Source: Promethearchaeota archaeon
Lineage (GTDB): Archaea; Asgardarchaeota; Lokiarchaeia; Sigyniarchaeales; SOKP01
Reading direction: 5' to 3'
DNA: 64,000 nt
NCBI GenBank assembly: GCA_019058295.1
Contig: JAHPZI010000010.1
Location: 1 to 64,000, forward strand
This document shows, piece after piece, positions 16,299 through 25,108 of the stretch. A program made the translations under genes and the position numbers. The notes beneath the pieces were generated by a model. The model made no database searches and was not told the origin of the DNA. It worked only from the letters and a program-made list of their open reading frames with translations. Positions within the stretch are counted from its first letter, which is position 1. Each line of letters begins with the position of its first letter.

Positions 16299-17750
16299 AT
16301 GGACGAGAAACTTAAATTTGGCATAAGTTCGCTTTTAGTGATAATTTTCCAATCTGCATTAAAAATTTATGGTGTGATCATTACAGGTAGTTTAAGTTTC
16401 TTATCTGAAACAGTCGATACAATAGTAGATATTGTTTTTGTATCCATAACTCTTTATTCGATAAAGCATAGTCAAAAACCTCCTGATTATGAACATATGT
16501 GGGGTCATTCGAAAACAGATCCTGTTGGAGCACTAATTCAAGGAATTATTCTAATAAACTTATACATAATTTTGATTTTTTATGCTCTACTGGTTATCAC
16601 TTCTGGAGAATATCAAATCACTTCTCCTGACATCGGGCTACAAATATTAATAATTTCATTTTTAGTAAACATAATTTTTTCAAGAATACTTATATGGCAA
16701 GGAAGACGCAATAAGAGCCCTTCACTTGAAATGCAGGGGTTAAATCTTTTTCAAGATTCAATGCGCGCTATAATTGTCATTATAAGTTTTATATTCGCTT
16801 TAATGGGGACGTTTTTTTTAGATCCATTCTTTAGCATTGTTCTTTCCGTTTGGATTATAATTGGGGCATTTTTTTTAACAAAAAAGGGTGTAAAAGATTT
16901 AACGGACACCAATCCTATTGATTCAATCATTTTAGAAGATATTAGACAAAATATATTTAAACTTGAACATGTAATTGGGGTGGAAGATTTGAGAATAAGA
17001 GCAAGTGGTAAAAATTTATTTTTAGAAACCAACTTATCTGTTGAAGACCATATCTCAGTAATTCATGCTCATGAAATAACTAAATCAATTCGAGCTATGA
17101 GCCAAGTCTTTTTTCCAAATTATAATGTAGAATGCTTAATTGAAATGAATCCATTAGGAGGAGAGGAATCATTAGGACAGAATATTATAAATTTAATCTA
17201 TTCTATGAAAACTGAATTTCCTGATATTTTAAATGTTAAAGATCTTAATGTGTTTAGAATTGAGGATAAATATTTTCTATCTTTGATTATTGTAATTAGT
17301 GATGAGTTTTCCCTAAAGGAGGCTCATGATATTTGTACTAATTTTGAACTTGAACTTAAAAAACAAGCACCATTTTTATCGCGAATAATAACGCATATAG
17401 AAAGTCAATATAAAGAGAAGTTATCTTCTCAAGAATATTGCGAAATTTCGGCCGCAGATTCAGATTCTATCAACGAAATTAAGCGTTATGTTGAAGAAGT
17501 CCTTAGATCAGAACCTTATATTAGAGGTTATCACGGGTTTGAATTTTGGACCACTTATAATTATTGTATTTTAGAGCTACATATATTTTTTGATGGAGAT
17601 GAAAATATATCTCAAGTTCATAATTACTTAAACGATATTGAAAAAAAAATTAGAAACAAATTAAAAATTGATAATTTAAAAGAAATTTTACTTCATTCTG
17701 AACCTTTAAAAGGTCGAACGGGCGGAATTATTTTCGACTCAGAAAAATAA
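16299..17750 (+). CDS. Cation diffusion facilitator transporter with long C-terminus
   Basis: 483 residues, against about 300 for a normal CDF protein. Residues 1-205 contain the six membrane helices, with the metal-site region SETVDTIVDIVF in TM2, the loop HMWGHSKTDPVGA, and GLNLFQDSMRAI in TM5. A standard cytosolic metal-sensing domain follows (LEHVIGVEDLRIRASGKNL ... VEDHISVIHAHEI). Two further stretches repeat that layout: FPDILNVKDLNVFRIEDKYF ... EAHDICTNFELELK, and EPYIRGYHGFEFWTTYNYC ... VHNYLNDIEKKI. It should export divalent metal such as Zn, Fe or Mn in exchange for protons. Confidence 0.88.
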   Translation: MDEKLKFGISSLLVIIFQSALKIYGVIITGSLSFLSETVDTIVDIVFVSITLYSIKHSQKPPDYEHMWGHSKTDPVGALIQGIILINLYIILIFYALLVITSGEYQITSPDIGLQILIISFLVNIIFSRILIWQGRRNKSPSLEMQGLNLFQDSMRAIIVIISFIFALMGTFFLDPFFSIVLSVWIIIGAFFLTKKGVKDLTDTNPIDSIILEDIRQNIFKLEHVIGVEDLRIRASGKNLFLETNLSVEDHISVIHAHEITKSIRAMSQVFFPNYNVECLIEMNPLGGEESLGQNIINLIYSMKTEFPDILNVKDLNVFRIEDKYFLSLIIVISDEFSLKEAHDICTNFELELKKQAPFLSRIITHIESQYKEKLSSQEYCEISAADSDSINEIKRYVEEVLRSEPYIRGYHGFEFWTTYNYCILELHIFFDGDENISQVHNYLNDIEKKIRNKLKIDNLKEILLHSEPLKGRTGGIIFDSEK

Positions 17751-17764
17751 AGAATTAAGATTTG

Positions 17765-18868
17765 TTAAAAAGGAAATTTATATTGGTCTAATTCGAGTTC
17801 TTTCTGCATTATTTTAATATCGTTTTGTAAGCTAATATTTAAGGGAATACCTTTTTCGCTTCGCTCAAATTCAGCCATACTTTCTTTCTCACCTGCAGTA
17901 TAAATTCTCTTCGCATTAGGTTCTTTAGGAGAGTTCCTAAGATCTCTCATAATATTACCTGCAGTTTTTTTAAAAGACTCAATCCCTATGAAGCTATCGA
18001 TATTAATAGCTAAGAAAAAATGACCTACTTTTAGTCTTTTTTGCCCTACTTCGACAATACCTAAAGTATCTCTGAGATAGATTCCATTTTGAAGAGCTGC
18101 GGATAATAGTTCAACGATGGTTGCATAACCATAACCTTTATAGCCTGATGTATCCTCGCCTTTGCCTCCTAAAGGGAGTAGAGCTGCTTTTCGTTCAATC
18201 ATCTTTTCTAACACCTTACTTGCCTCAATCATAAATTCCCCATTCTCATCAATAACAGTATTTTCTGGAAGTTTTTTGTCTATCCTGCTATATGATTCAA
18301 CCTTACCCCTTTGTATAATTGAAGTCGCGCAATCAATAAGGAATGGAAAGTTTTCATCAGTTGGCGCACCGATTGTTAAAGGATTAGTACCTAACATTGG
18401 TTCTACTCCAAAAGTGGGAGGAATTGAAGGTCTGGCATTTGTTACAGCTAAGCCAATCATTCCTTCTTTAATTGCCATCAATGAATAATATCCCGCAATA
18501 CCAAAATGAGTCGAATTTCTTACAGCAACCGCACCAAGTCCATATTTTTTAGCTTTTTCAATCGCCATTTTCATTGCTTTATGTGCTATTACATGTCCCA
18601 TACCACAATTACCGTCAAGTAAAGCAGTTGTTGGACCATCCTTAATCACATCTATCTTGGTTTTAACTTCATATATCCCTTCTTTAATTCTGTCATAATA
18701 CATTTTTAGACGTTGAACCCCGTGGGAATCAATGCCTCTCAAATCTGCGGCGATTAAAACATCAGAAATAATCTGAGCATCTTCCTCTGGTACGCCAACA
18801 CCTATAAACACGTCTCTCATAAAATTCTTGAGAGTTTTTGCATCAATAAATTTAACTTCAATCGACAT
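17765..18868 (-). CDS. Malate/L-lactate dehydrogenase family (Ldh_2/YlbC type)
   Basis: 367 residues. The family pattern is clear: ADLRGIDSHGVQRL near residue 45 with the catalytic-region SHG, AVAVRNSTHFGIAGYYS with the active histidine near residue 120, ARPSIPPTFGVEPMLGTNPL and a late GGKGEDTSGYKGYG. These NAD(P)-dependent oxidoreductases act on malate, lactate, sulfolactate, ureidoglycolate or diketogulonate; the sequence does not settle the substrate. It ends 14 bases from the convergent CDF gene. Confidence 0.9.
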   Translation of the reverse strand: MSIEVKFIDAKTLKNFMRDVFIGVGVPEEDAQIISDVLIAADLRGIDSHGVQRLKMYYDRIKEGIYEVKTKIDVIKDGPTTALLDGNCGMGHVIAHKAMKMAIEKAKKYGLGAVAVRNSTHFGIAGYYSLMAIKEGMIGLAVTNARPSIPPTFGVEPMLGTNPLTIGAPTDENFPFLIDCATSIIQRGKVESYSRIDKKLPENTVIDENGEFMIEASKVLEKMIERKAALLPLGGKGEDTSGYKGYGYATIVELLSAALQNGIYLRDTLGIVEVGQKRLKVGHFFLAINIDSFIGIESFKKTAGNIMRDLRNSPKEPNAKRIYTAGEKESMAEFERSEKGIPLNISLQNDIKIMQKELELDQYKFPF

Positions 18869-19049
18869 AATTACCCAATTAAAAGAATTTTTACATTAAT
18901 TAAAATTGAATTTAATTTAATAACTAATTCTAATTAATAAATTAAAATCAAGAAAGCAAATTATACTTATTATTATCTGATGAATATATGGATTATAAAT
19001 ATCTACATATTATGTTGTTTTTTGATTTTCCCTTTTATTTTCTTTATTC

Positions 19050-19223
19050 ATGAAGATTAACGATTTGAATAAAAAAGTCGTGCGTCGGTTTTATAAAGAG
19101 ATAACAATTGATAGTGACAATTGTGACGATATTACATATATTTTTCCAGACACAAAGGAATTTATACAGGTACTTAATAGAAAATTCGTGGGTAAGAAAT
19201 TAGCTTCTGAAGAACAGGTTTAA
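19050..19223 (+). CDS. Small 57-residue protein, unknown
   Basis: An ATG at 19050 opens 57 codons ending in TAA: a charged peptide (MKINDLNKKVVRRFYKEITI ... FPDTKEFIQVLNRKFVGK) with normal codon use and an alternating strand/helix look. A TATA-like ATTATAAATA lies about 60 bases upstream. It precedes the RNase P RNA on the same strand. No family recognised. Confidence 0.5.
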   Translation: MKINDLNKKVVRRFYKEITIDSDNCDDITYIFPDTKEFIQVLNRKFVGKKLASEEQV

Positions 19224-19309
19224 TCCTATTTAATTCCAGCATAGATAATAAAGAAAAGTTTACTTTTTTCTTAATTTCAATAAATTTTTATTCTTTTAAT
19301 CCTTAATTT

Positions 19310-19590
19310 GATATGGACCACTTGGGCAGGTCTGAAGTCCCATGCTGGACGGACCGCAAAATGCTCACAGCGGAACTGCCTGATTTAAGGTCTCATGAGT
19401 TGTTATTATCCGGTTTTATGTTCCGGCGAAGCATCGGCCAAATAGGTGGGTGTCAGAACAGTATCTTTTGTAGGAAAGGTATAAGCTCATAATTGCAAAA
19501 CCGATAAGGCCAGGGATGGAGCAGTCGTAAGCATAGATGTTCACGCTTTTTGGTGCGGGTGTGGAGGGGCATAAAAGCAAGGTTATAATT
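19310..19590 (+). ncRNA. rnpB: RNase P RNA, archaeal type
   Basis: A GC-rich island in AT-rich surroundings carries the conserved RNase P blocks in the right order: GAAGTCC (19334-19340, CR-I), ACAGCGGAACTGCC (19367-19380, CR-II/III region), GGCCAAATAGG (19436-19446, the near-invariant CR-IV block), and TAGATG followed by a GGGGCATA-like segment (19530-19575, CR-V). The RNA is the catalytic part of the ribozyme that trims tRNA 5' leaders. The ends are approximate because I could not pair P1 with confidence. The open frame that crosses it (from 19537) is not protein coding there. Confidence 0.78.
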
Positions 19591-19656
19591 TCAGGATTGA
19601 AGTCAAGAATCAGGTTTTTATTATATACTTGTTTTTTAAAATTTTTTGTGATTAAA

Positions 19657-20547
19657 ATGAAATGGAAAACAAAAATTACCGAAATGATTGGTTGCAAATA
19701 TCCAATTATTTTAGGTGCATTTGCGAGATACGACAATACAAAATTAGTATCAGCAATAAGTAAAGCAGGTGGGGTGGGCATATTAACGGGGTCTTATTTT
19801 AAAAATCTAGATAAATTTCGAAATGCACTTCAGGAAATTAAAAATAGTACAAAAAATCCCTTTGGGGTAAATTTTTCACCAAATACTCCACGAGACTTCC
19901 AAAAAGATCTTATTCAATTGTTTTCTCAACATTTAGAAATTGCTAAGGAAGAACAAATTAAAACAATAATAACGGTTGGACCTAAAGTTGAAGTATTTAG
20001 AAAAAAGATAAAGGATGAGGGAATGACTTGGATTCATAAAGCCACTACAATGAGACATGCAATATTTGGAGAGAAAATGGGAGCAAACGCTATTATTTTA
20101 ACTGGTCTTGAAGGCGGAGGATTTAAAAATCCTAAACAAAATACGCTTTTTATTAATATGGTCAACGCTAATAGATTGTTAAAGGTTCCGATTATTGCTT
20201 CAGGTGGGATTAGTAATGGAAGGGGGATGCTAGGGGCACTAACTATGGGCGCTCAAGCGGTTCACATGTGTACAGCTTTTCTTGCTACAGCAGAAAGTCC
20301 TATTTCAGAAGAGTGGAAGCAAAAAATAATTGATATAGATTGTTTTGATCCTGAAACTCTAAATGAAATCTTGCACTTTGAATCTGAAATGATGAAAGGT
20401 ACGGCCTATTCTCTTGCAGCAGGAACAATTGATAAAATTATTTCTGCTGAAGAATTGGTAAATAATATCATAAGGGAGGCAGAAACTATGCTGAAAAAAC
20501 TAGGTTTTCAAGAAGATCTTATAGATTTTACTGAATTAGAAAAGTAA
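19657..20547 (+). CDS. Nitronate monooxygenase / enoyl-ACP reductase-like flavoprotein
   Basis: 296 residues from ATG 19657. The longer frame from 19537 would overlap the RNase P RNA and adds an unlikely N-terminus. Family motifs: CKYPIILGAFARYDN, SKAGGVGILTG, GVNFSPN, then GANAIILTGLEGGG near residue 150, VPIIASGGISNGRGMLGAL and GAQAVHMCTAFLATAES for FMN phosphate binding. Members oxidise alkyl nitronates or serve as FabK-type reductases. The histidine normally found in the glycine loop (EAGGH) is not present here (LEGGG), so the nitronate activity is uncertain. Confidence 0.85.
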   Translation: MKWKTKITEMIGCKYPIILGAFARYDNTKLVSAISKAGGVGILTGSYFKNLDKFRNALQEIKNSTKNPFGVNFSPNTPRDFQKDLIQLFSQHLEIAKEEQIKTIITVGPKVEVFRKKIKDEGMTWIHKATTMRHAIFGEKMGANAIILTGLEGGGFKNPKQNTLFINMVNANRLLKVPIIASGGISNGRGMLGALTMGAQAVHMCTAFLATAESPISEEWKQKIIDIDCFDPETLNEILHFESEMMKGTAYSLAAGTIDKIISAEELVNNIIREAETMLKKLGFQEDLIDFTELEK

Positions 20548-20574
20548 TTAATATGTTTTATTTGAAATGGAAGA

Positions 20575-20584
20575 TTTATAAAAA
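20575..20584 (+). promoter_or_regulatory. TATA-like promoter of the first corrinoid protein gene
   Basis: TTTATAAAAA sits 45-55 bases before the ATG at 20630, at the distance expected for a short leader in archaeal transcription. Confidence 0.4.
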
Positions 20585-20629
20585 TTAATTTATATCTATT
20601 AAGAATTTAATGAATAAATGTAGATTTTT

Positions 20630-21265
20630 ATGGATTTTGAAAAATTAACCGAACTTATTATAGAATTAGAAGTTGATGATGTTGCTGATGCTGTAAAGGA
20701 AGCACTTAATAAAGATGGAAAAGATCCTTTTGAAGTATTAAATGCTTTAACGAAAGGGATGGATGAAGTGGGCCGAAGATATGAAGAAAAAGAATATTAT
20801 TTAACCGAATTAGTCTTAGCAGGAGAAACCATGAAAGAAGCATTCACAATATTAAAACCAGCACTAGCAACAGCAGACACATCAAGTCAAAAAACCAAGA
20901 TTATTTTGGCAACCGTTAAAGGAGATAATCATGATATTGGAAAAAATATTCTTGGCTCATTGCTTTTAAGTGCTGGGTTTGAATTATACGATCTAGGTAT
21001 GGATGTAGATACTGAGACTATCGTTAATAAAGTAAAAGAAACTGGAGCAAAAATTCTAGCTCTAAGTACCCTTTTAACCATGACTGTAGAAGAGATTAAG
21101 GTTGTTCATGAAGCTTTACAGGCAGCAGATCTGAGGGATAAAGTGAAAATGATCGTTGGTGGAGCACCATTAAACATGGAACTTGCAAAAAAACTTGGCG
21201 CTGACGATTTTGCTAATGACGCTGTTGACGGAGTTAAACACATTAAAAATTTGGCAGGAATCTAA
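20630..21265 (+). CDS. Methyltransferase corrinoid protein (MtbC/MtaC-like), copy 1
   Basis: 211 residues in two domains. Residues 1-85 form the helical cap (VLNALTKGMDEVGRRYEEKE). From residue 88 comes the Rossmann-like B12 domain with the DxHxxG signature DNHDIG, His101 being the lower ligand of cobalt, then LSTLLTMT and VGGAPL. Such proteins carry a methyl group between a substrate-specific methyltransferase and an acceptor. It is 76-80% like the copy at 22569 by eye. It stands next to a minus-strand UroD-type methyltransferase. Confidence 0.93.
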   Translation: MDFEKLTELIIELEVDDVADAVKEALNKDGKDPFEVLNALTKGMDEVGRRYEEKEYYLTELVLAGETMKEAFTILKPALATADTSSQKTKIILATVKGDNHDIGKNILGSLLLSAGFELYDLGMDVDTETIVNKVKETGAKILALSTLLTMTVEEIKVVHEALQAADLRDKVKMIVGGAPLNMELAKKLGADDFANDAVDGVKHIKNLAGI

Positions 21266-21326
21266 AAATAAGTTTTCTTACTAATAGATTATAGAAACAA
21301 GATACTTGCGGTTTTAAATTTTTAAT

Positions 21327-22508
21327 TTATAGGCTTATTGGATATTTCCCATACTCCCAAGCAGTTTCAAGCATTATCTTTTCTTTTGACATATCCACTT
21401 CAGAATGAGAATGAGCAGGAGCTAATATGAATCTACCACCTGGAGCAAGATTTTTTATGAGTTCTTTAGTTTTTTCAACAACCTCCTCTGGTTTTGATTG
21501 TTCTGTAAGGAGATAATCCACTCCCATATTGCCTATAATTGTGAATTTAGCACCATGAATTTTTTTTTCCTTATAAATATCAACATTTGAGGTGGGTTCG
21601 AATGCGTGACCACCATCAAATCCCCATTTAATAAAATAATCAATCAATTTAGTATTGTCTCCACATGAATGGATAAACGTTTTACCACCTCTATCATGGA
21701 TTGCTTCACATAATCTAATATAAGATGGACCCCATAACTTATCGAGAATTTTAGGATTCATTTGCGGTCCAGTTTTAAAAGACAAGTCGTCTCCTTTCAT
21801 AATTACCTTCACTCCCGCGTCCATCATTGCCATGGATGTTTTAATCGAAAATTCTTCTAAACGAGAAATAAAGTTCTCAATAAATTTAGGTTGTTTTCTA
21901 ATATTATACGCTAATTTTTCAATCCCAATGCTCGTAAACATTGCTTGATACAGACCACAATACACATCTCCACATATACATATTTTTTCTCCGAATTTTA
22001 AGAACAATTTTTTAAAAAACTTATAGGTTTTTTTAGCGGTTTTGTCAGGATCAGGAAAAAATAGCCATTCCTCGTATTCTTCAGGAGTTGTAATTTTTGG
22101 TTCGCGATAATAATAAGACGCATTACCATGATCATCGAAAATTATATCATTATATGAGCCCCAATCATCTTGAATTGTGTTTAAATCAGGGAAGCTCGAA
22201 AAAGCATTTCCCCATATAACCCATGCTGCATCAAATCCTAATTTCACGGCAGCTTCTATTCCAAGATGAGCAGCTTTTTCAACATCGTTTTGTGCAATTT
22301 TTCTGCCTAAACGCCCCATGCCAAATCGCTTCAGAAATAATTGGCCGTACCAACTCTCATATAAATCTTTATCTGTTTTTTTTGGAAATCCTAATACTTG
22401 ATGAGCAGGATGTTGGTCATATAGGACAGACATTGTTGGGACTCTATCCACTTTTTTACCTTCGCTTACAGATATAACTCGCTCAGTGGGATTCATCATC
22501 ATTAACAT
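21327..22508 (-). CDS. UroD-fold methyltransferase (MtaA/CmuA-like), copy 1
   Basis: 393 residues, TIM-barrel of the uroporphyrinogen decarboxylase superfamily. The start NPTERVISVSEGKKVDRVPT is typical, as are FKTGPQMNPKILDKLWGPSY and GGKTFIHSCGDNTKLIDYF. The HxC pair (HSCG) fits zinc ligation as in MtaA-type methylcobalamin methyltransferases, but the usual third cysteine in the late SPGC-like strand is replaced (ILAPAHSHSEVD). It is flanked by two corrinoid protein genes on the opposite strand, its likely partners. True heme-pathway UroD is unlikely. The methyl donor is not evident. Confidence 0.85.
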   Translation of the reverse strand: MLMMMNPTERVISVSEGKKVDRVPTMSVLYDQHPAHQVLGFPKKTDKDLYESWYGQLFLKRFGMGRLGRKIAQNDVEKAAHLGIEAAVKLGFDAAWVIWGNAFSSFPDLNTIQDDWGSYNDIIFDDHGNASYYYREPKITTPEEYEEWLFFPDPDKTAKKTYKFFKKLFLKFGEKICICGDVYCGLYQAMFTSIGIEKLAYNIRKQPKFIENFISRLEEFSIKTSMAMMDAGVKVIMKGDDLSFKTGPQMNPKILDKLWGPSYIRLCEAIHDRGGKTFIHSCGDNTKLIDYFIKWGFDGGHAFEPTSNVDIYKEKKIHGAKFTIIGNMGVDYLLTEQSKPEEVVEKTKELIKNLAPGGRFILAPAHSHSEVDMSKEKIMLETAWEYGKYPISL

Positions 22509-22568
22509 TTATTCCTCAATAATTGATTATTCTAAATCTTTTTAATTTTAAAAAGATTAAAAAAAAAT

Positions 22569-23204
22569 ATGGATTTTGAAAGAATTACTGAACTCATAAT
22601 TGAGCTCGAGATCGATGATATTGCAGATGCTGTAAACGAAGCTCTCGAAACGGATGGAAAGGATCCCTACGATGTTTTAAACGCATTAACAAAAGGTATG
22701 GATGAAGTTGGGCGTAGATACGAATCAGAAGAATATTATTTAACCGAATTAGTCTTAGCGGGAGAAACCATGAAAGAAGCATTTAAAATTATAAAACCTG
22801 CTATGGCAGCTTCTGATAAATCGAAAGAAAAAGCAAAAGTGATTATTGCAACAGTTAGAGGGGATAATCATGATATTGGTAAAAATCTTCTTGGAACATT
22901 ATTATTGAGTTCTGGGTTTGAAGTCATTGATTTAGGTATGGACATTGATGCAGAAACAATCGTGGAAAAAGTAAAGGAAACTGGAGCTACAATAGTGGGT
23001 TTAAGTTCTCTTTTAACAATGACTGTAAATCAGATTAAAACTGTACACGAAGCACTAAAAGCTGCAGGACTTAGGGATAATGTTAAACTAATCGTTGGTG
23101 GTGCACCTTTAAGTAAGGAACTTGCAAAGGACTTAGGTGCTGATGATTTTGCTGATGACGCTGTTGAAGGTGTAAAGCATATTAAAGAATTAGCAGAATC
23201 ATAA
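22569..23204 (+). CDS. Methyltransferase corrinoid protein, copy 2
   Basis: 211 residues, same length as copy 1 at 20630 and collinear without gaps. His101 of DNHDIG is the cobalt ligand; LSSLLTMT and VGGAPL complete the B12 pocket. It starts 60 bases from the divergent methyltransferase gene start and is followed 76 bases later by the second methyltransferase. A stretch near residues 56-72 is almost identical in DNA to copy 1, beyond the general level of similarity. Confidence 0.93.
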   Translation: MDFERITELIIELEIDDIADAVNEALETDGKDPYDVLNALTKGMDEVGRRYESEEYYLTELVLAGETMKEAFKIIKPAMAASDKSKEKAKVIIATVRGDNHDIGKNLLGTLLLSSGFEVIDLGMDIDAETIVEKVKETGATIVGLSSLLTMTVNQIKTVHEALKAAGLRDNVKLIVGGAPLSKELAKDLGADDFADDAVEGVKHIKELAES

Positions 23205-23280
23205 CTTTTTTTAAAAAATTTTATAAAAAGCCTTTCTAAAATTAAATTAATTTCTTTTTAACAAATGACGTTGTGCTTAA

Positions 23281-24456
23281 ATGAATTGTAGAGAAAGAGT
23301 ATTAGAAGCATTGAATCTAGAAGAACCCGACAGAGTTCCTTGCCATTCAATTTTAATTGATGCGAATAATGTCGACAAAATTTTAGGGAAACCTCCAATG
23401 AGCGATTTTGATTTATTAGAACAGTATAAGCGTGAAAATCCCGATAACTGGCCTGAAGAAATTAATAAATTGATAGAATCGGTGGAAACTTCAATTTTTT
23501 CCCGATGCGTTGAAGCAGCTATTGAAATAGGATTAGATTGTATGCAAGTTGGAATTGTTCCCGTAGAATTTATTGATGATCAAAGTGAAGGAAAAAATCT
23601 CATGAAGGATATGTTTGGGCGAATTTGGGAGGCCCGCAACAATGAAGGTAATTTTAATCCCTACTATTTATATGGCACCACGAATTCTATTGAAAAATGG
23701 GAAATTGTAAAAGAAAATATTGAAGGCACTGTGACTAAGAAATATACAAACATGGCTAAGAAATTTTATCGACGCATAAATAAGAAACATAAGGATAAAA
23801 TATTCGTTGCGGTTACAAACGATTTAGCTGGTGTATTTGAAAGTGCATCGCAAGGAATGGGAATAACATACTATTCAAGAATGCTTCATAAGAATCCAAA
23901 TTTTATAAAGGAAGTACATGAAGTAATAGCACGATTTACCGTTGATTGCTATATGAGTTATATGGATGCCGGAGCAGAGTTATTTATTGAATCAGGAGAT
24001 CTTGCATATAAAACAGGTCCAATGATGAGTCCTAAAAAATTTACTGAAGTACTCTTACCTGCATATAGAAGCATAACGGACGCTGTTCATGAAAGAGGTG
24101 GAAAAATAGTTCTTCACACAGATGGGCAGGTAACACCTCTTCTGGATTTTGTAGTTAATTGTGGATTTGACGGATTGCAAAGCCTTGAACCTACTGCTGG
24201 AGTCGACTTAGCTTTAGTTAAGAAAAAGGTGGGTGATAAAATATGCCTCATGGGCAATATAGATGTTGCAAAAACGCTAGTGGATGGCACTAAGGAAGAT
24301 GTGTATAATGAGGTAAAATACGCTATAAAAACAGCCGGACTAGGCGGTGGTTTTATAGTCTCCGCCGCTAACATGCATCCGGGGGTAAATGTTCCAAATT
24401 TAAGATGGATGGTCGAAGCAACTAAAAAATATGGTGAATATCCCCTTAAAATCTAA
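23281..24456 (+). CDS. UroD-fold methyltransferase, copy 2
   Basis: 391 residues. It begins MNCRERVLEALNLEEPDRVP and has the family blocks YKTGPMMSPKKF, RGGKIVLHTDGQVTPLLDF and GFDGLQSLEPTAGVDL. Unlike copy 1, the zinc HxC pair is HxD here (HTDG), and the late strand FIVSAANMHPG has no cysteine, so metal binding must differ. It follows corrinoid copy 2 on the same strand and is probably co-transcribed with it. It may be the substrate-side methyltransferase while copy 1 is the acceptor side; that division is a guess. Confidence 0.85.
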   Translation: MNCRERVLEALNLEEPDRVPCHSILIDANNVDKILGKPPMSDFDLLEQYKRENPDNWPEEINKLIESVETSIFSRCVEAAIEIGLDCMQVGIVPVEFIDDQSEGKNLMKDMFGRIWEARNNEGNFNPYYLYGTTNSIEKWEIVKENIEGTVTKKYTNMAKKFYRRINKKHKDKIFVAVTNDLAGVFESASQGMGITYYSRMLHKNPNFIKEVHEVIARFTVDCYMSYMDAGAELFIESGDLAYKTGPMMSPKKFTEVLLPAYRSITDAVHERGGKIVLHTDGQVTPLLDFVVNCGFDGLQSLEPTAGVDLALVKKKVGDKICLMGNIDVAKTLVDGTKEDVYNEVKYAIKTAGLGGGFIVSAANMHPGVNVPNLRWMVEATKKYGEYPLKI

Positions 24457-24476
24457 TTTCAGTTATAGGGATTCCT

Positions 24477-24923
24477 TTATTTATTTTTTGGCTCCATTTT
24501 TAAAATGTAGCGACAAAATTTAGTATTATCTGAAAGAATACAATTCTTAATCTCAGCTTCGAATTTTATGTTAGGTTCAATCTGATGTAAGAAACCTAGA
24601 GTGTATGGACTACAAATATTATTTTTTACAAATTTGGCTCTCTCTACATTGTGTTTTCCTCCAATAGGACAAAATTTTTTTCGATAGGCTACAGTTACTT
24701 CTAATGTATTATCATCCAGTTTTCTAATTTTAGGTTTAGCCCCCAATATTGTATAAATTTTTCTTAAATTTGTTTCTAAAGTAGCATTGGGGGATCGCTC
24801 TTTATATAGCCTTCCCAATTTTGTACCAAGTTTAGTTGACACGGACTTTATTAAATTTTCACCGCCGATCTCAGCCATTTCAGTGACATATGAATGGAAA
24901 AACTTTAATGAATTTTTACTCAT
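24477..24923 (-). CDS. V4R/Bet3-like protein, second copy
   Basis: 148 residues. The layout follows the protein at 5004: helical start, then KFCPIGG, ICSPYTLGFLHQI and a last Cys-containing strand EIKNCILSDNTKFCRYIL. The four spaced cysteines resemble the V4R pattern. It is convergent with the methyltransferase gene (20 bases between stops) and has no Roadblock or longin neighbour. It may be a sensor or a variant subunit of the same complex as the 5004 gene. Confidence 0.5.
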   Translation of the reverse strand: MSKNSLKFFHSYVTEMAEIGGENLIKSVSTKLGTKLGRLYKERSPNATLETNLRKIYTILGAKPKIRKLDDNTLEVTVAYRKKFCPIGGKHNVERAKFVKNNICSPYTLGFLHQIEPNIKFEAEIKNCILSDNTKFCRYILKMEPKNK

Positions 24924-25108
24924 TACTTAGCATAATCTCCTAATTTTATAATAATTTTAAAGCAATTAATTAAACTTGCATTCAAACTTATTAAATGTTT
25001 ATTCTTTTTAAGTAGTTTTGTATTAATCTGTTTACAAGATTGTCATTTTTCTATTAAAATTTTTAAATAAATATAAAATTGAAGACTATTTTTATAATAA
25101 CTCTAACT

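Noticed and set aside
19310..19590. SRP (7S) RNA
   Set aside because: GGAGCAG recalls helix 8, but the GGAA loop and its 5' partner are missing, whereas the RNase P blocks are present in order.
19537..19656. N-terminal extension of the flavoprotein gene
   Set aside because: It overlaps the RNase P RNA and does not resemble the family; ATG 19657 gives the usual start.
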